A DNA stretch of 64,000 nucleotides, from the NCBI GenBank assembly GCA_959602365.1, contig CAUGSS010000007.1, forward strand, positions 1 through 64,000, read 5' to 3'. The notes beneath the pieces are model-generated. The model made no database searches and had not been told where the DNA came from. It saw only the letters and a list, made by a program, of their open reading frames with translations. Position 1 is the stretch's first letter. Every line of letters begins with the position of its first letter. A program made the position numbers and the translations under genes. The DNA is from an uncultured Eubacteriales bacterium (GTDB lineage: Bacteria; Bacillota; Clostridia; Oscillospirales; Oscillospiraceae). Below are positions 32,007 to 40,659 of the stretch, in pieces.

Positions 32007-32596
32007 ATATCAGTTGTCAACAGGGAACGTCCGAGGTCAACCACACTTTGCTAAATCAGGGGCAGCAGGTAGCCAAATGAGAAACTCAGTTCTGCAGGTT
32101 AGAAGCAAGGTTCCAAAGATCAGAGAGAAATTGCGGTTTCCCCAGTTTAAGACACGCCCCATTTCCAAACAAATGGGGCGTGTCTTACGGTTTTATCCAT
32201 TAGGGTGCAGAGACTTGAATGACATTGATGGACTGTCTATAAAAGCAGATCTCAGCATGATTCGATTTTATACATTTCCTGATTCAGTACAGCACAGCAA
32301 TTTCTCGCAGCTGGCGTGTGCTATTTTACATATCTCGGAAAATACGGCATTGCTATCGGTCGGCATTGCCGCGATACATTTTGTCGACGTGTCATTATAC
32401 ATGCAGTGTCTCTCTTTAATTGCTTCTTTTACTTATCCATGAATCGAAAGTGCCTTTGTCGATTTCAAATTATGAAATTGAGAAGTGCTATGTGGAATAA
32501 AATTCAGAATATGGAAATCCTTTTACAGCTTTTGAGCTAGTAAATGTCACACTAGAGAACTATAATAATGCCATAAGGACGAGGCAATATGGCGAA
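32007..32596. other. Gene-free stretch with a perfect 16-bp hairpin
   Basis: No supported gene in about 590 bases. AAGACACGCCCCATTT (32149-32164) pairs perfectly with AAATGGGGCGTGTCTT (32171-32186), a relative of the terminator at 21475. The sequence around 32081 (AACTCAGTTCTGC) is a faint match to the island palindrome. The block after 32186 is AT-rich and shows no protein-like frame. Confidence 0.6.
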
Positions 32597-33397
32597 CTAT
32601 TCTGTGCAAAATAACGAATCTTTGTCCACGTATTTTTTCCGGTAAACTGTAGTGATGGCAGCAAGTAGCATCTCGATATAAAAAGAATCAGCCATAGTGT
32701 GGCGGCCGTTAAAGGTAAAAAGAATATCCACGAGGTCCAGAAACGGGAGTTGATCGGAACTCGATAGAATTGCAATTTTGGCACCTTTTTTTGAAAGCAG
32801 ATGAATTATTTTATTCAGCGGAGATACGCTGTAGATGGCATCTGGGCATGCGATCAAAGCAAGATCAGTAGCTGTCATAGAATTTGCAAATGCAATTTGT
32901 TCGTTGTCGCCGATAATGACATCACTGGGAATCCCGGAGATAATGAGATCGGATTGGAGCGCACTTTCCATAAATCGAATGCCATATCCGAAAATGGCAA
33001 CGGATGTAGCTCGATTCATCTCATCCGCAAGGTGGAGGATTTCTTCGTGATCTACGTTTTCTTTAAAGGCGCTGATCATGTATTCCATTGCTTCAAGAAC
33101 AATGTCTTCGTCCCGGCTAGAGCCTTTTCGCTGGTCGATGGAGAAGCGATTTTCATAGTCATATCTCTGAACGCATTCAAAGAGCTTTGTTCGGAAAACA
33201 GAATAGCTCTCATACCCCAACGATTTTACCAGGCGGCTGATTGAAGCGGGGGAAGTATAACAAAGATCGGCAAGTTCAAAAATATTCAGTTGGTTAATTC
33301 TTCTTATATTGGGAAGTGCACGACGGAGGATCGCTTTTTTAGAATCATTCACAGAGAGTTGATTGTAGTAACAAAGCAAATTTTCCAACGCAGTCAT
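32597..33397 (-). CDS. RpiR-family transcriptional regulator (HTH plus SIS domain)
   Basis: 266 residues. N-terminal HTH of the RpiR type (INQLNIFELADLCYTSPASISRLVKSLGYESYSVFR) followed by a SIS sugar-phosphate-binding domain (TSVAIFGYGIRFMESALQSDLIISG, ATDLALIACPDAIYSVSPLNKIIHLLSKKGAKIAILSSS). Members sense sugar phosphates and control adjacent sugar genes. Divergent from the sugar ABC importer and the long catabolic operon, so it is very probably their regulator. GGGAGA precedes ATG 33397. Base composition is AT-richer than flanking regions. Confidence 0.94.
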   Translation of the reverse strand: MTALENLLCYYNQLSVNDSKKAILRRALPNIRRINQLNIFELADLCYTSPASISRLVKSLGYESYSVFRTKLFECVQRYDYENRFSIDQRKGSSRDEDIVLEAMEYMISAFKENVDHEEILHLADEMNRATSVAIFGYGIRFMESALQSDLIISGIPSDVIIGDNEQIAFANSMTATDLALIACPDAIYSVSPLNKIIHLLSKKGAKIAILSSSDQLPFLDLVDILFTFNGRHTMADSFYIEMLLAAITTVYRKKYVDKDSLFCTE

Positions 33398-33416
33398 TTT
33401 AGTCTCCCTTTACCGA

Positions 33417-33455
33417 GCATATATGCAATATATGCAAGTGGACAGATAATATGCA
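33417..33455. promoter_or_regulatory. Candidate RpiR operator: GCATATATGC palindrome and repeats
   Basis: GCATATATGC at 33417-33426 is a perfect 10-base palindrome, followed by ATATATGC (33428-33435) and TAATATGCA (about 33447-33455). Located in the divergent region between the regulator start and the importer genes. Assignment to RpiR is inference. Confidence 0.55.
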
Positions 33456-33581
33456 GAAACAGATTATAACCTTATCATATTGTACAAATTCTCAGTTCTG
33501 CTGTCAAATATTTTAGATAAAGGCTATACGGCGTCTGCAAGCCGCCTGATATAGTAAAACAAAGAAAGAAAGGTGAAAGCA

Positions 33582-34673
33582 ATGAAGAAACTACTTGCCC
33601 TGCTCCTTACCCTCGTGATGGTGATAGGACTAGCCGCCTGTGGAGGCATTTCTTCCGGTGATTCCGGTAGCACCTCTACTGGGGGAGCCGGAAGTTCTGG
33701 GGATGCCAGTTCAGCGGTGGATCAGTCCATTGAGGCCGTTGAGGATTCTGGCTTGGCCTGGGAGGATGTCAATATGGCATTCTGTGCGTCTACTACCGGC
33801 AATGACACAATGAAGACCATTTCAGAGGCTGTTCAGGCGGCCATTGAAGCAAAAGGCGGAACGTGTGAAATCTTTTCTGCCGACGGGGATGCGGCCAGTC
33901 AGATTTCCCAGGTAGAGAATGCAGTCCAGATGGGCTGCAATGTGGTGCTGGTTATGGCTGTTGAGAATGATGCCCTGTCCGATGCTGTTCAGAAGGCAAA
34001 AGATGCGGGCGTACTGACGCTGACGCTGTCCACGGATGTTGGTACCCAGGATTGCTATATGTCCTCTGGTGATGAGCGGGCTATGGGTATGGTAGCTGTG
34101 GATATGGCGGTGGAGTGGGTTTCCAATACGTTTGACGCAGGCTCTACCATTACCACTGCGATCATCCGCTGCGAGGATTCTACCGAGGCCGCTTATCGCT
34201 GCACGGCGTATGATGATTACGCCGATGAAGCTTTTGAAGCTGCCGGTTATACGTTAGATAAAGTGGCGGATCAGACTGTGACCTGGACTTATGAGGCAGG
34301 ACAGGAAGCGGCGGAAAATATTATCCTTCAGCATCCTGAAGTGAATCTGTGGCTGTGCTATAACGGCGTTACTGCGCAGGGTACTGCCGAAGCTGTTATG
34401 ACTGCGTCCGCAGTGGAAGACCATTCCAAAGTCGGTGTGTTCTGTGTGGACTGCTCTACCGATATTGCGGAACAAATTGTGGCCTCGGCAGATAACGAGA
34501 GTGTCATGCGTGGTGCCGTCTCTACTGGATCACTGGAAGAGTTTGCAAATATGCCCTGTGACGTGATTGATCTCTGGCTCAACGGCGAGGATGTGCCGCC
34601 TGATTGGAGCCTGACCCCCTTCCCGGTGGATGTTTCTACCGCTGAGGAGTTTATCGCAGAATATGGCGATTAA
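33582..34673 (+). CDS. Sugar ABC transporter substrate-binding lipoprotein (Peripla_BP_4, RbsB-like)
   Basis: 363 residues. Lipobox GLAAC (Cys20), Ser/Gly linker, then a sugar-type type-1 binding fold (AFCASTTGNDTMKTISEAVQAAIEAKGG, DAASQISQVENAVQMGCNVVLVMAV, HPEVNLWLCYNGVTAQGTAEAV). ATG 33582 has AAAGGTG upstream. First gene of the operon with one ATPase and one permease, the ribose/galactose-type importer set. Ligand likely a sugar or glycoside. Confidence 0.92.
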   Translation: MKKLLALLLTLVMVIGLAACGGISSGDSGSTSTGGAGSSGDASSAVDQSIEAVEDSGLAWEDVNMAFCASTTGNDTMKTISEAVQAAIEAKGGTCEIFSADGDAASQISQVENAVQMGCNVVLVMAVENDALSDAVQKAKDAGVLTLTLSTDVGTQDCYMSSGDERAMGMVAVDMAVEWVSNTFDAGSTITTAIIRCEDSTEAAYRCTAYDDYADEAFEAAGYTLDKVADQTVTWTYEAGQEAAENIILQHPEVNLWLCYNGVTAQGTAEAVMTASAVEDHSKVGVFCVDCSTDIAEQIVASADNESVMRGAVSTGSLEEFANMPCDVIDLWLNGEDVPPDWSLTPFPVDVSTAEEFIAEYGD

Positions 34674-34734
34674 TTACTGTTCGTAATATTTCTCAGGAGA
34701 CGATTGCCAAAGGCAAACAAAGTAAATGAGAAAA

Positions 34735-34772
34735 CGGGAGGAGACTGGATCCAAATATTCAGTCTCCTCCCG
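34735..34772 (+). promoter_or_regulatory. 13-bp hairpin between binding-protein and ATPase genes
   Basis: CGGGAGGAGACTG (34735-34747) pairs perfectly with CAGTCTCCTCCCG (34760-34772); no U run. Same placement and a similar stem core (GGAGACTG) as the hairpin at 1774-1808 in the other importer operon, suggesting a common way to raise binding-protein mRNA over the rest. Confidence 0.75.
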
Positions 34773-34787
34773 CAAATGGAGGTAAAG

Positions 34788-36260
34788 ATGGGAACAAAAC
34801 TATCCATGCGGAATATTACCAAGCGGTATCCGGGCGTTATCGCATTAAACCATGTCTCCATCGAAATTGAACCGGGCGAAGTGCACGCGCTTGTGGGCGA
34901 GAATGGTGCTGGAAAATCCACGTTAATTAAAGTGCTGTCTGGTGCTATCAAAAATGATGAGGGAGAAATTCAGATTGGTGATAAAGTTTTTCCCCACATG
35001 ACTACGCAGCTTGCAAAGGAAAACGGGGTTGCAGTAGTGTATCAGGAATGTTCCTTGATTTCATCCCTGAGTGTTGCGGAAAATATTTATCTCGGGAAAC
35101 GATTCGGGACGCTGGTCAATCGAAAGCAATTGCAAAAAATGGCCCAGGAGACCTTTGACCATCTGGGGATTAAGATTAACCCTAGTCGTCCGGTGGGGCA
35201 GTTGTCCTCCGCCTACAAACAATTGGTCGAAATTGTAAAAGCGGTATCACAAAATGCAGAGATTGTGGTTATGGACGAACCAACGGCACAATTGACGGTG
35301 GACGAAGTCGAAATGCTCTATGATATCATTCACCGGCTGAAAGCAGACGGTATCACAGTCATCTATATCTCCCATCGCATGGACGAAATATTTCAGATTA
35401 CAGACCGGGTTACTGTTATGCGCGATGGGCAGTATATCACGACCTTGGACACGGCATCGACTAATCGCGCGGAATTAATTTCTTATATGGTGGGCAGGAC
35501 GTTATCCGCAGAGTATCCTCATTCGTCTAAACCCGTGGGCGATGTGGTTTTGGAATTGAAAAATGTGAGCGGCAATGGGGACCGGGATATCTCTTTCTCA
35601 CTGCACAGGGGCGAAATCCTGGGGCTTGGCGGCCTAGTTGGCGCGGGTCGGACTGAACTTGCCAGACTGATTTTTGGCGCGGATCATTTGGAATCCGGCG
35701 AGATTTTGATGAATGGAGAACGGGTGGCATTTAAACAGCCTGCCGACGCCATCCGCCATGGAATCGGACTTATCCCTGAGGACCGGAAACTGCAGGGCTG
35801 CTTTTTGAATAACTCAATTCGATGGAATATTTCCATTATGAGCCTTAAATCGACAGGCACAAAGTATTTGGTCAATAAGAAGAACGAGGCGAAACAAGCA
35901 GGCGAATACCGGGATCTCCTTCGCATCAAGACTCCATCCATAGAACAGCTGGCGGGGAATCTGAGCGGCGGCAATCAACAGAAGGTTGTCATTGCGAAAG
36001 TGCTGGCGACGCAGTCAGATATATTAATTTTTGACGAACCAACCAGGGGAATTGATGTTGGAGCACGCGCAGAGATCTATGAACTGATGGTCCGCCTATT
36101 GGAAGAGGGCAAATCCATTATTATGATCAGTTCTGATATGGAAGAGCTGCTCGGAATGTCTGATAGGATTATCGTCCTTTGTGAAGGAAAAATAGCCGGT
36201 GAGTTGAGCCGGAGCGAATTTTCACAGAATAAAGTGCTGGATCTTGCGTCTGGCGAGTAA
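34788..36260 (+). CDS. Sugar ABC transporter ATPase, double-domain (RbsA/MglA type)
   Basis: 490 residues with two ABC modules. First: Walker A GENGAGKST (37-45), divergent signature LSSAYKQLVEI, Walker B VVMDEPTAQL. Second: degenerate Walker A GLVGAGRTEL, signature LSGGNQQKV, Walker B LIFDEPTRGIDVGA. This asymmetry is normal for the family. ATG 34788 follows TGGAGG; an upstream in-frame ATG at 34704 lies before the hairpin and is rejected. Energises the permease encoded next. Confidence 0.95.
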   Translation: MGTKLSMRNITKRYPGVIALNHVSIEIEPGEVHALVGENGAGKSTLIKVLSGAIKNDEGEIQIGDKVFPHMTTQLAKENGVAVVYQECSLISSLSVAENIYLGKRFGTLVNRKQLQKMAQETFDHLGIKINPSRPVGQLSSAYKQLVEIVKAVSQNAEIVVMDEPTAQLTVDEVEMLYDIIHRLKADGITVIYISHRMDEIFQITDRVTVMRDGQYITTLDTASTNRAELISYMVGRTLSAEYPHSSKPVGDVVLELKNVSGNGDRDISFSLHRGEILGLGGLVGAGRTELARLIFGADHLESGEILMNGERVAFKQPADAIRHGIGLIPEDRKLQGCFLNNSIRWNISIMSLKSTGTKYLVNKKNEAKQAGEYRDLLRIKTPSIEQLAGNLSGGNQQKVVIAKVLATQSDILIFDEPTRGIDVGARAEIYELMVRLLEEGKSIIMISSDMEELLGMSDRIIVLCEGKIAGELSRSEFSQNKVLDLASGE

Positions 36261-36316
36261 TGGCTTGCTCAAGATTCGCAAGCGATCCATCCACTTCTCA
36301 TAGGGAGGAAGTTACA

Positions 36317-37291
36317 GTGAACGGTGGTAAAATTTCGATTGGCAGAATTATGAGGAAAAATGTCATACTCCTCTTGTTGGTGGCCCTGATTATTACTTTT
36401 TCGATTGCCCAGCCCAGGTTTTTTTCTCTCACAAACCTGATGAATATTTACAACCAAAATGCGTCGTTAATGCTCAGCTCCTGCGGCCTAGCCATGATTA
36501 TGATCAGTGGCGGCATTGACCTTTCCATTGGTTATATAGCATCACTGTGTGGTGTTGTTGCGGCAATTATGATGAAAAATATGAATGTAAACATTGTTGT
36601 CGCCATCATTGCCACAATTCTGGTCGGCGCTTTTTGTGGCGCCTTAAACGGGTTCCTGTCTAATAAGTTGAAAATCCATACGATGATCGTCACACTGGCC
36701 ACAATGACGCTGTTCCAAGGCATGTCTTATATTGTTTCCCAGTCCCAGTCCTTTTCCTCGCTGCCAGATGGATTCAAATTTATTGGCCAAGGATATGTGG
36801 GGAAAATCCCTGTGTCTATCTTTGCTCTGATTATCATTGTTGCAGTAGTGTCCTTTATCTTAAATAAGACACATTATGGCAGATATATCTATGCTATCGG
36901 CGGCAACCCCGATGCGGCATATTTGGCTGGAATTAACGTTGAGCGTACCCGCCTCCGCACCTTTGCAATCAACGGCGCTATGGTTGGTATAGCGGCAGTC
37001 TTGCTGATCTCTCGTTCTGGCTCTGCCAGTTCTTCCATGGGCACTTCTCTACAGTTTGATTCTATTACAGCCTGCATCCTTGGTGGCGTCAGTTTTACAG
37101 GCGGCTCTGGTAAAGTGAGCAATGCTGTGTTAGGCGTCCTCTGCTTGGGTGTGCTGTCTAACGGTATGCAACTGGTTGGCTGGGGTGTTTACGTGCAATA
37201 TGTCGTTAAGGCGATTCTGCTTGTCCTTGCTATTGCGTTTGACATGTACACCAAGAGCAAAGTGCTGGCCGATGATGCAGCGCGAGCTTAA
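36317..37291 (+). CDS. Sugar ABC transporter permease (RbsC-like)
   Basis: 324 residues, about eight to ten membrane helices, with the family motif ISGGIDLSIGYIASLCGVV, the cytoplasmic HYGRYIYAIGGNPDAAYLAGINVERTR loop and GGVSFTGGSGKVSNAVLG. GTG 36317 is chosen because AGGGAGG precedes it by 8 bases; the ATG at 36260 overlaps the ATPase stop but gives a polar N-terminus atypical for permeases. Completes a one-permease importer. Confidence 0.93.
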   Translation: MNGGKISIGRIMRKNVILLLLVALIITFSIAQPRFFSLTNLMNIYNQNASLMLSSCGLAMIMISGGIDLSIGYIASLCGVVAAIMMKNMNVNIVVAIIATILVGAFCGALNGFLSNKLKIHTMIVTLATMTLFQGMSYIVSQSQSFSSLPDGFKFIGQGYVGKIPVSIFALIIIVAVVSFILNKTHYGRYIYAIGGNPDAAYLAGINVERTRLRTFAINGAMVGIAAVLLISRSGSASSSMGTSLQFDSITACILGGVSFTGGSGKVSNAVLGVLCLGVLSNGMQLVGWGVYVQYVVKAILLVLAIAFDMYTKSKVLADDAARA

Positions 37292-37316
37292 ATGACAAAA
37301 GGGGGTAATTTAGGAT

Positions 37317-38081
37317 ATGAAGTACTGTGTTTGTACGGATGCACTGTACATGGGCAAAGGTAGTATTTGCAATGCCATTACAGAGTTAAATTCCTTAGGG
37401 CTCCATGCATATGAGTTTTGGTTTTGGTGGGAGCAGGATCTTGATGTGTTGAAGCAGACTCAGGATAAACTTGGAGTTGCTTGTGTCGCAATTTGCGCAA
37501 AGTTTCTGAAAAATCCTGGCGACCCTGCTGAACAGGCGGATTATCTGGCCGATTTCCGGGAGAGTGTAGAGGCGGCCAAAAAATTGGGGTGCAGTAAACT
37601 GATCGTCCAGGCTGGCGGGGAGAAAGAAGGCCTGACCCGCGAACTACACCGCAAGACACTGCTTGATACACTGACCAAGGCAAGTGACATTGCGGCGGAT
37701 GATCATATCGTGTTGCTCGTCGAGCCGTTAAATATTAAGGTGGACCACCCGGGTTATCATCTGTGGGATACAGAGGACGCCTTCGATGTGATCCGCACGA
37801 TTGATCGGCCCAATGTAAAATTGCTATTTGATATCTATCACCAGCAGATTTCTTGTGGAAATATCATCGACAGCATCACACGGAATTTGGATTTGATCGG
37901 TCATATTCATTGTGCTGGAGTGCCTGGACGTCACGAGATCTGCGACGGAGAACTCTATTATAAACATATTTTTGCGGCGCTGAAAGCCAGTGGCTATCAG
38001 GAGTACATTGGACTTGAGTACTTTACAGATGTACCCACTGCGGACAGCATCCGTGAATCTATGAAGCAGTTTGTCTATTGA
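37317..38081 (+). CDS. TIM-barrel sugar isomerase/epimerase (hydroxypyruvate-isomerase-like)
   Basis: 254 residues of the xylose-isomerase-like fold. Candidate metal ligands lie in LLVEPLN (Glu), LLFDIYHQQ (Asp), GHIHCAGVPGRHEI (His) and IGLEYF (Glu), the order seen in hydroxypyruvate isomerase and tagatose-epimerase relatives. Follows the permease by 25 bases in the same operon. Expected to interconvert keto sugars or keto acids released during catabolism; exact substrate unknown. Confidence 0.88.
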   Translation: MKYCVCTDALYMGKGSICNAITELNSLGLHAYEFWFWWEQDLDVLKQTQDKLGVACVAICAKFLKNPGDPAEQADYLADFRESVEAAKKLGCSKLIVQAGGEKEGLTRELHRKTLLDTLTKASDIAADDHIVLLVEPLNIKVDHPGYHLWDTEDAFDVIRTIDRPNVKLLFDIYHQQISCGNIIDSITRNLDLIGHIHCAGVPGRHEICDGELYYKHIFAALKASGYQEYIGLEYFTDVPTADSIRESMKQFVY

Positions 38082-38101
38082 TTTATGTAAGGAGGATTAC
38101 T

Positions 38102-39193
38102 ATGAAGGAGACAAAGAAAATTTTGAATGTCGCCCTGATTGGATGCGGATGGATTGCCGCAGATAAGCATTTGCCTGCGGTTACATCGCAGCCCGATTTA
38201 AACATGTATGCCTTATGTGACATCAAGCTGGAAAAGGCCGAGGCGTTGAAAGCGCAGTATCAGTTGAAGGATACCAAGATCTTCACAGACTATCTGGAAA
38301 TGCTGAAAGATCCCGCTATTGACATTGTGGAAATTGCCACACCCAACCCTCTGCATTGTGAGATGACTGTTGCCGCGCTGGAAGCCGGGAAACATGTGTT
38401 GTGCGAAAAACCTATGGCAACAACAAAGGCAGAGTGTGAAAAAATGATCGCTGCTGCCAAGAAAGCGGGGAAAAAGTTGACCATTGGATATCAATGGAGA
38501 TATCGTGCGGAAGCCTTGATGGTTAAAGAAATTTGTGATGCGGGAGAATTGGGTGAAATTTATTACGCCAAGGCGCACGCGACAAGATACCGCGGCGTTC
38601 CCGCATGGGGGGAATATCTTTCCGGTAAGAATGGCGGCGGCGTGTTTATTGACGGTGTTCCCCACGCTCTGGATCTGACACTGTGGGCCATGAACAATTA
38701 TGAGCCCGCCAGCGTGAAGGCCAATCTCTACGACAAGATGAAGGGCAAACCCGAGGGTTGCGGCTGGGGAAGCTGGAAAGAAGAAGACTTCAAAGTAGAG
38801 GACAGTGGCTTTGCTATTGTGACTATGAAAAACGGCGCCACAGTTTATATTGAGGCATCTTGGCTGATCAATATGTTGTCCGAGGATATGAAGACGACAT
38901 TGTGCGGCACGGAGGGCGGATTGGATATGTTTGGCGGCCCGCACTCGATTCGCTTTAATGGTGTAGAGCATGGACGCAGCTTCATTAAGCAGTATGATTG
39001 TTCCGATCCCATGGCCCCCGGAACCATCAAAACCATGGCGCCGCCCGAGGCCGAAATTCGTCATTTTATTGACTGCATTCGGAATGATACAGAGCCCTTT
39101 ATTAAGCCCGAGCAGGCTATGGTTGTTACGCAGATTATTGAAGGCATTTATCGGTCCGCGGCGACTGGCGAAGAAGTTTTCTTTGAATCCTAA
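38102..39193 (+). CDS. Gfo/Idh/MocA dehydrogenase (candidate DgpA-like glycoside 3-oxidase)
   Basis: 363 residues. NAD-binding motif ALIGCGWIAADKHLP, the conserved CEKPMATT (catalytic Lys), and GGGVFIDGVPHALDLTLW carrying the D-x(3)-H catalytic pair. AAGGAGG precedes ATG 38102. In known C-glycoside catabolism an enzyme of this family oxidises the 3-hydroxyl of the glucosyl group before C-C cleavage; the next two genes look like the cleavage enzyme subunits, so this is the natural candidate. Substrate assignment is inference from gene order. Confidence 0.9.
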   Translation: MKETKKILNVALIGCGWIAADKHLPAVTSQPDLNMYALCDIKLEKAEALKAQYQLKDTKIFTDYLEMLKDPAIDIVEIATPNPLHCEMTVAALEAGKHVLCEKPMATTKAECEKMIAAAKKAGKKLTIGYQWRYRAEALMVKEICDAGELGEIYYAKAHATRYRGVPAWGEYLSGKNGGGVFIDGVPHALDLTLWAMNNYEPASVKANLYDKMKGKPEGCGWGSWKEEDFKVEDSGFAIVTMKNGATVYIEASWLINMLSEDMKTTLCGTEGGLDMFGGPHSIRFNGVEHGRSFIKQYDCSDPMAPGTIKTMAPPEAEIRHFIDCIRNDTEPFIKPEQAMVVTQIIEGIYRSAATGEEVFFES

Positions 39194-39218
39194 ATAGTGC
39201 GGTAAAGGAGGAAAAATT

Positions 39219-39635
39219 ATGCCGTTCCAGGCGTATAATCATATGTTGGTCGTTGACCGGCCGATTCAGAATGTAAAAGCGGAGGATGTTGTCATTGGCT
39301 ATGAATTCCGGTTGCAGTATCCCTCTTACCGGGGCACTTTTCTGAGCTGCATTGAAGAGTTGAAGCTTTATGTGGATGGGAAAGAATTGAATGACGCAGA
39401 CACCGTGTTTCAGCTGAATGGAAAGCAGTTTCTGCTCTCTGAGCTGTCCGAATGTTTTAAGGAATATTGGTTTATTTTGGACTATGCGACGGTTCGTGTG
39501 ATCCAGCCGGGAGGCTTGCCGAAGGGAAAACATACTGTCCGGGCCTATATCAAGCACCGCATTCCCTATACTGGCTATTTTGGGCAGTACATGGTAATGG
39601 ACGCAGATGAATCCAGGGAACTGGATGTGCAATAA
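39219..39635 (+). CDS. DUF6379-like small protein, candidate C-glycoside deglycosidase beta subunit
   Basis: 138 residues, no signal peptide. GYEFRLQYPSYRGTFLSCIE, LKLYVDGKEL, EYWFILDYATVRV and GGLPKGKHTVRAYIKHRIPY follow the pattern of the small subunit of C-glycoside-cleaving enzymes (DgpB/DfgB type): R-x-x-Y-x-YRG-x-x-LS, V-DG, W, GG-L-x-KG-x-H-x-V. The family is confined to such loci as far as I know and forms a complex with a TIM-barrel partner, which is encoded immediately downstream. AAAGGAGG precedes ATG 39219. Identification is by pattern memory without a search. Confidence 0.75.
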   Translation: MPFQAYNHMLVVDRPIQNVKAEDVVIGYEFRLQYPSYRGTFLSCIEELKLYVDGKELNDADTVFQLNGKQFLLSELSECFKEYWFILDYATVRVIQPGGLPKGKHTVRAYIKHRIPYTGYFGQYMVMDADESRELDVQ

Positions 39636-39655
39636 GGAAAAGGAGGCGGTTAAAA

Positions 39656-40627
39656 GTGGCTAAAACTATCAAATATGGCGTGACGCTGTATAGCTTTTCC
39701 AATGAATATGTCAACGGGCTTATGAGTTTTGAGGAGATTCTGCGGAAGGTCAAAGAGATGGGCTATGACGGCATCGAATTGGTTGCCTCCCAGATGATGC
39801 CCCAATATCCTTACCCCAGCGACGAGTGGCTTATCTGGCTGAAGGAAAAGCTGGGAGAAATCGGATTGGAGCCCGTCTGTTGGAGTGCTTATGTGGACAT
39901 GGGAATTCGCAGCGACCGCGACTTGACCGAAGATGAGATCATTGCGTTTACGCTTAATGACCTGATCTGCGCTAAGAAGGCCGGCTTTCCCATGGTTCGA
40001 ACTCAGCATGCGATCAGCCCCAAGATCTTTAGGCAGATGATTCCATTCTGCAAAGAGCTGGGGGTAAAGCTCACTATTGAGATGCATCATCCGCACCATC
40101 CCAATGTTCCGGTCTGGAAAGAATACATTGAGATCATGCGCGGTGAGGGCAAGGGTGTCTTGGGTTTTGTGCCGGATATGAGTATCTTCCAGGACTATCC
40201 CCACGCGCTCTGGATTCAGGAAGCGCTGCATGCCGGCGTACGCAAGGATGTACTGGACCATATGCTGGAGCTGCACAAGGCAAAGACACCTCGTGAAGAG
40301 ATCTTGGCGGGAGATTTGACCGAGATTGAACGGTTCTATGGTGAACAGATGATCGATGATTATGACGGCGCTGCGCGGGTGTCTCAACTGAAAGATCTGA
40401 TGGATTGCGTGTTTTATATGCACGGAAAGTTCTATTACATCGATAAGGATCTAAAAGAAATCGCCATTCCATACCCTGAGATTATGAACATGCTTCAGGA
40501 AGTCGGATACAGCGGATATATTGCCTGCGAATATGAGGGCCATCATTTTGACACAACGATCAGTGCTGTTGATCAATTGACCAGATATGTGGCAATGAGT
40601 AATAAATTGCTGGGCCGCAGAGCTTGA
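39656..40627 (+). CDS. TIM-barrel protein, candidate C-glycoside deglycosidase alpha subunit
   Basis: 323 residues, longer than ordinary hydroxypyruvate isomerases, as in DgpC/DfgC-like subunits. Candidate metal ligands: Glu142 in TIEMHH, Asp174 in VPDMS, His256 in FYMHGKFYYID and Glu292 in CEYEGHH; His144 is placed to act as the base. Start is GTG 39656 with AGGAGGCGG 8 bases upstream. The reaction in the known family is deprotonation of the 3-keto C-glycoside followed by C-C bond cleavage, giving the aglycone and an anhydro sugar. Activity here is inferred from the small partner gene and dehydrogenase just before it. Confidence 0.8.
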   Translation: MAKTIKYGVTLYSFSNEYVNGLMSFEEILRKVKEMGYDGIELVASQMMPQYPYPSDEWLIWLKEKLGEIGLEPVCWSAYVDMGIRSDRDLTEDEIIAFTLNDLICAKKAGFPMVRTQHAISPKIFRQMIPFCKELGVKLTIEMHHPHHPNVPVWKEYIEIMRGEGKGVLGFVPDMSIFQDYPHALWIQEALHAGVRKDVLDHMLELHKAKTPREEILAGDLTEIERFYGEQMIDDYDGAARVSQLKDLMDCVFYMHGKFYYIDKDLKEIAIPYPEIMNMLQEVGYSGYIACEYEGHHFDTTISAVDQLTRYVAMSNKLLGRRA

Positions 40628-40659
40628 ACTGGAAATACTTGTTCGAAAGGATGTCGAGT

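Noticed and set aside
33480..33505. CTCAGTTCTGC at 33491 and a similar stretch at 32085 as extra palindrome copies
   Set aside because: Only the centre matches and the left arms are missing; too weak to list as members.
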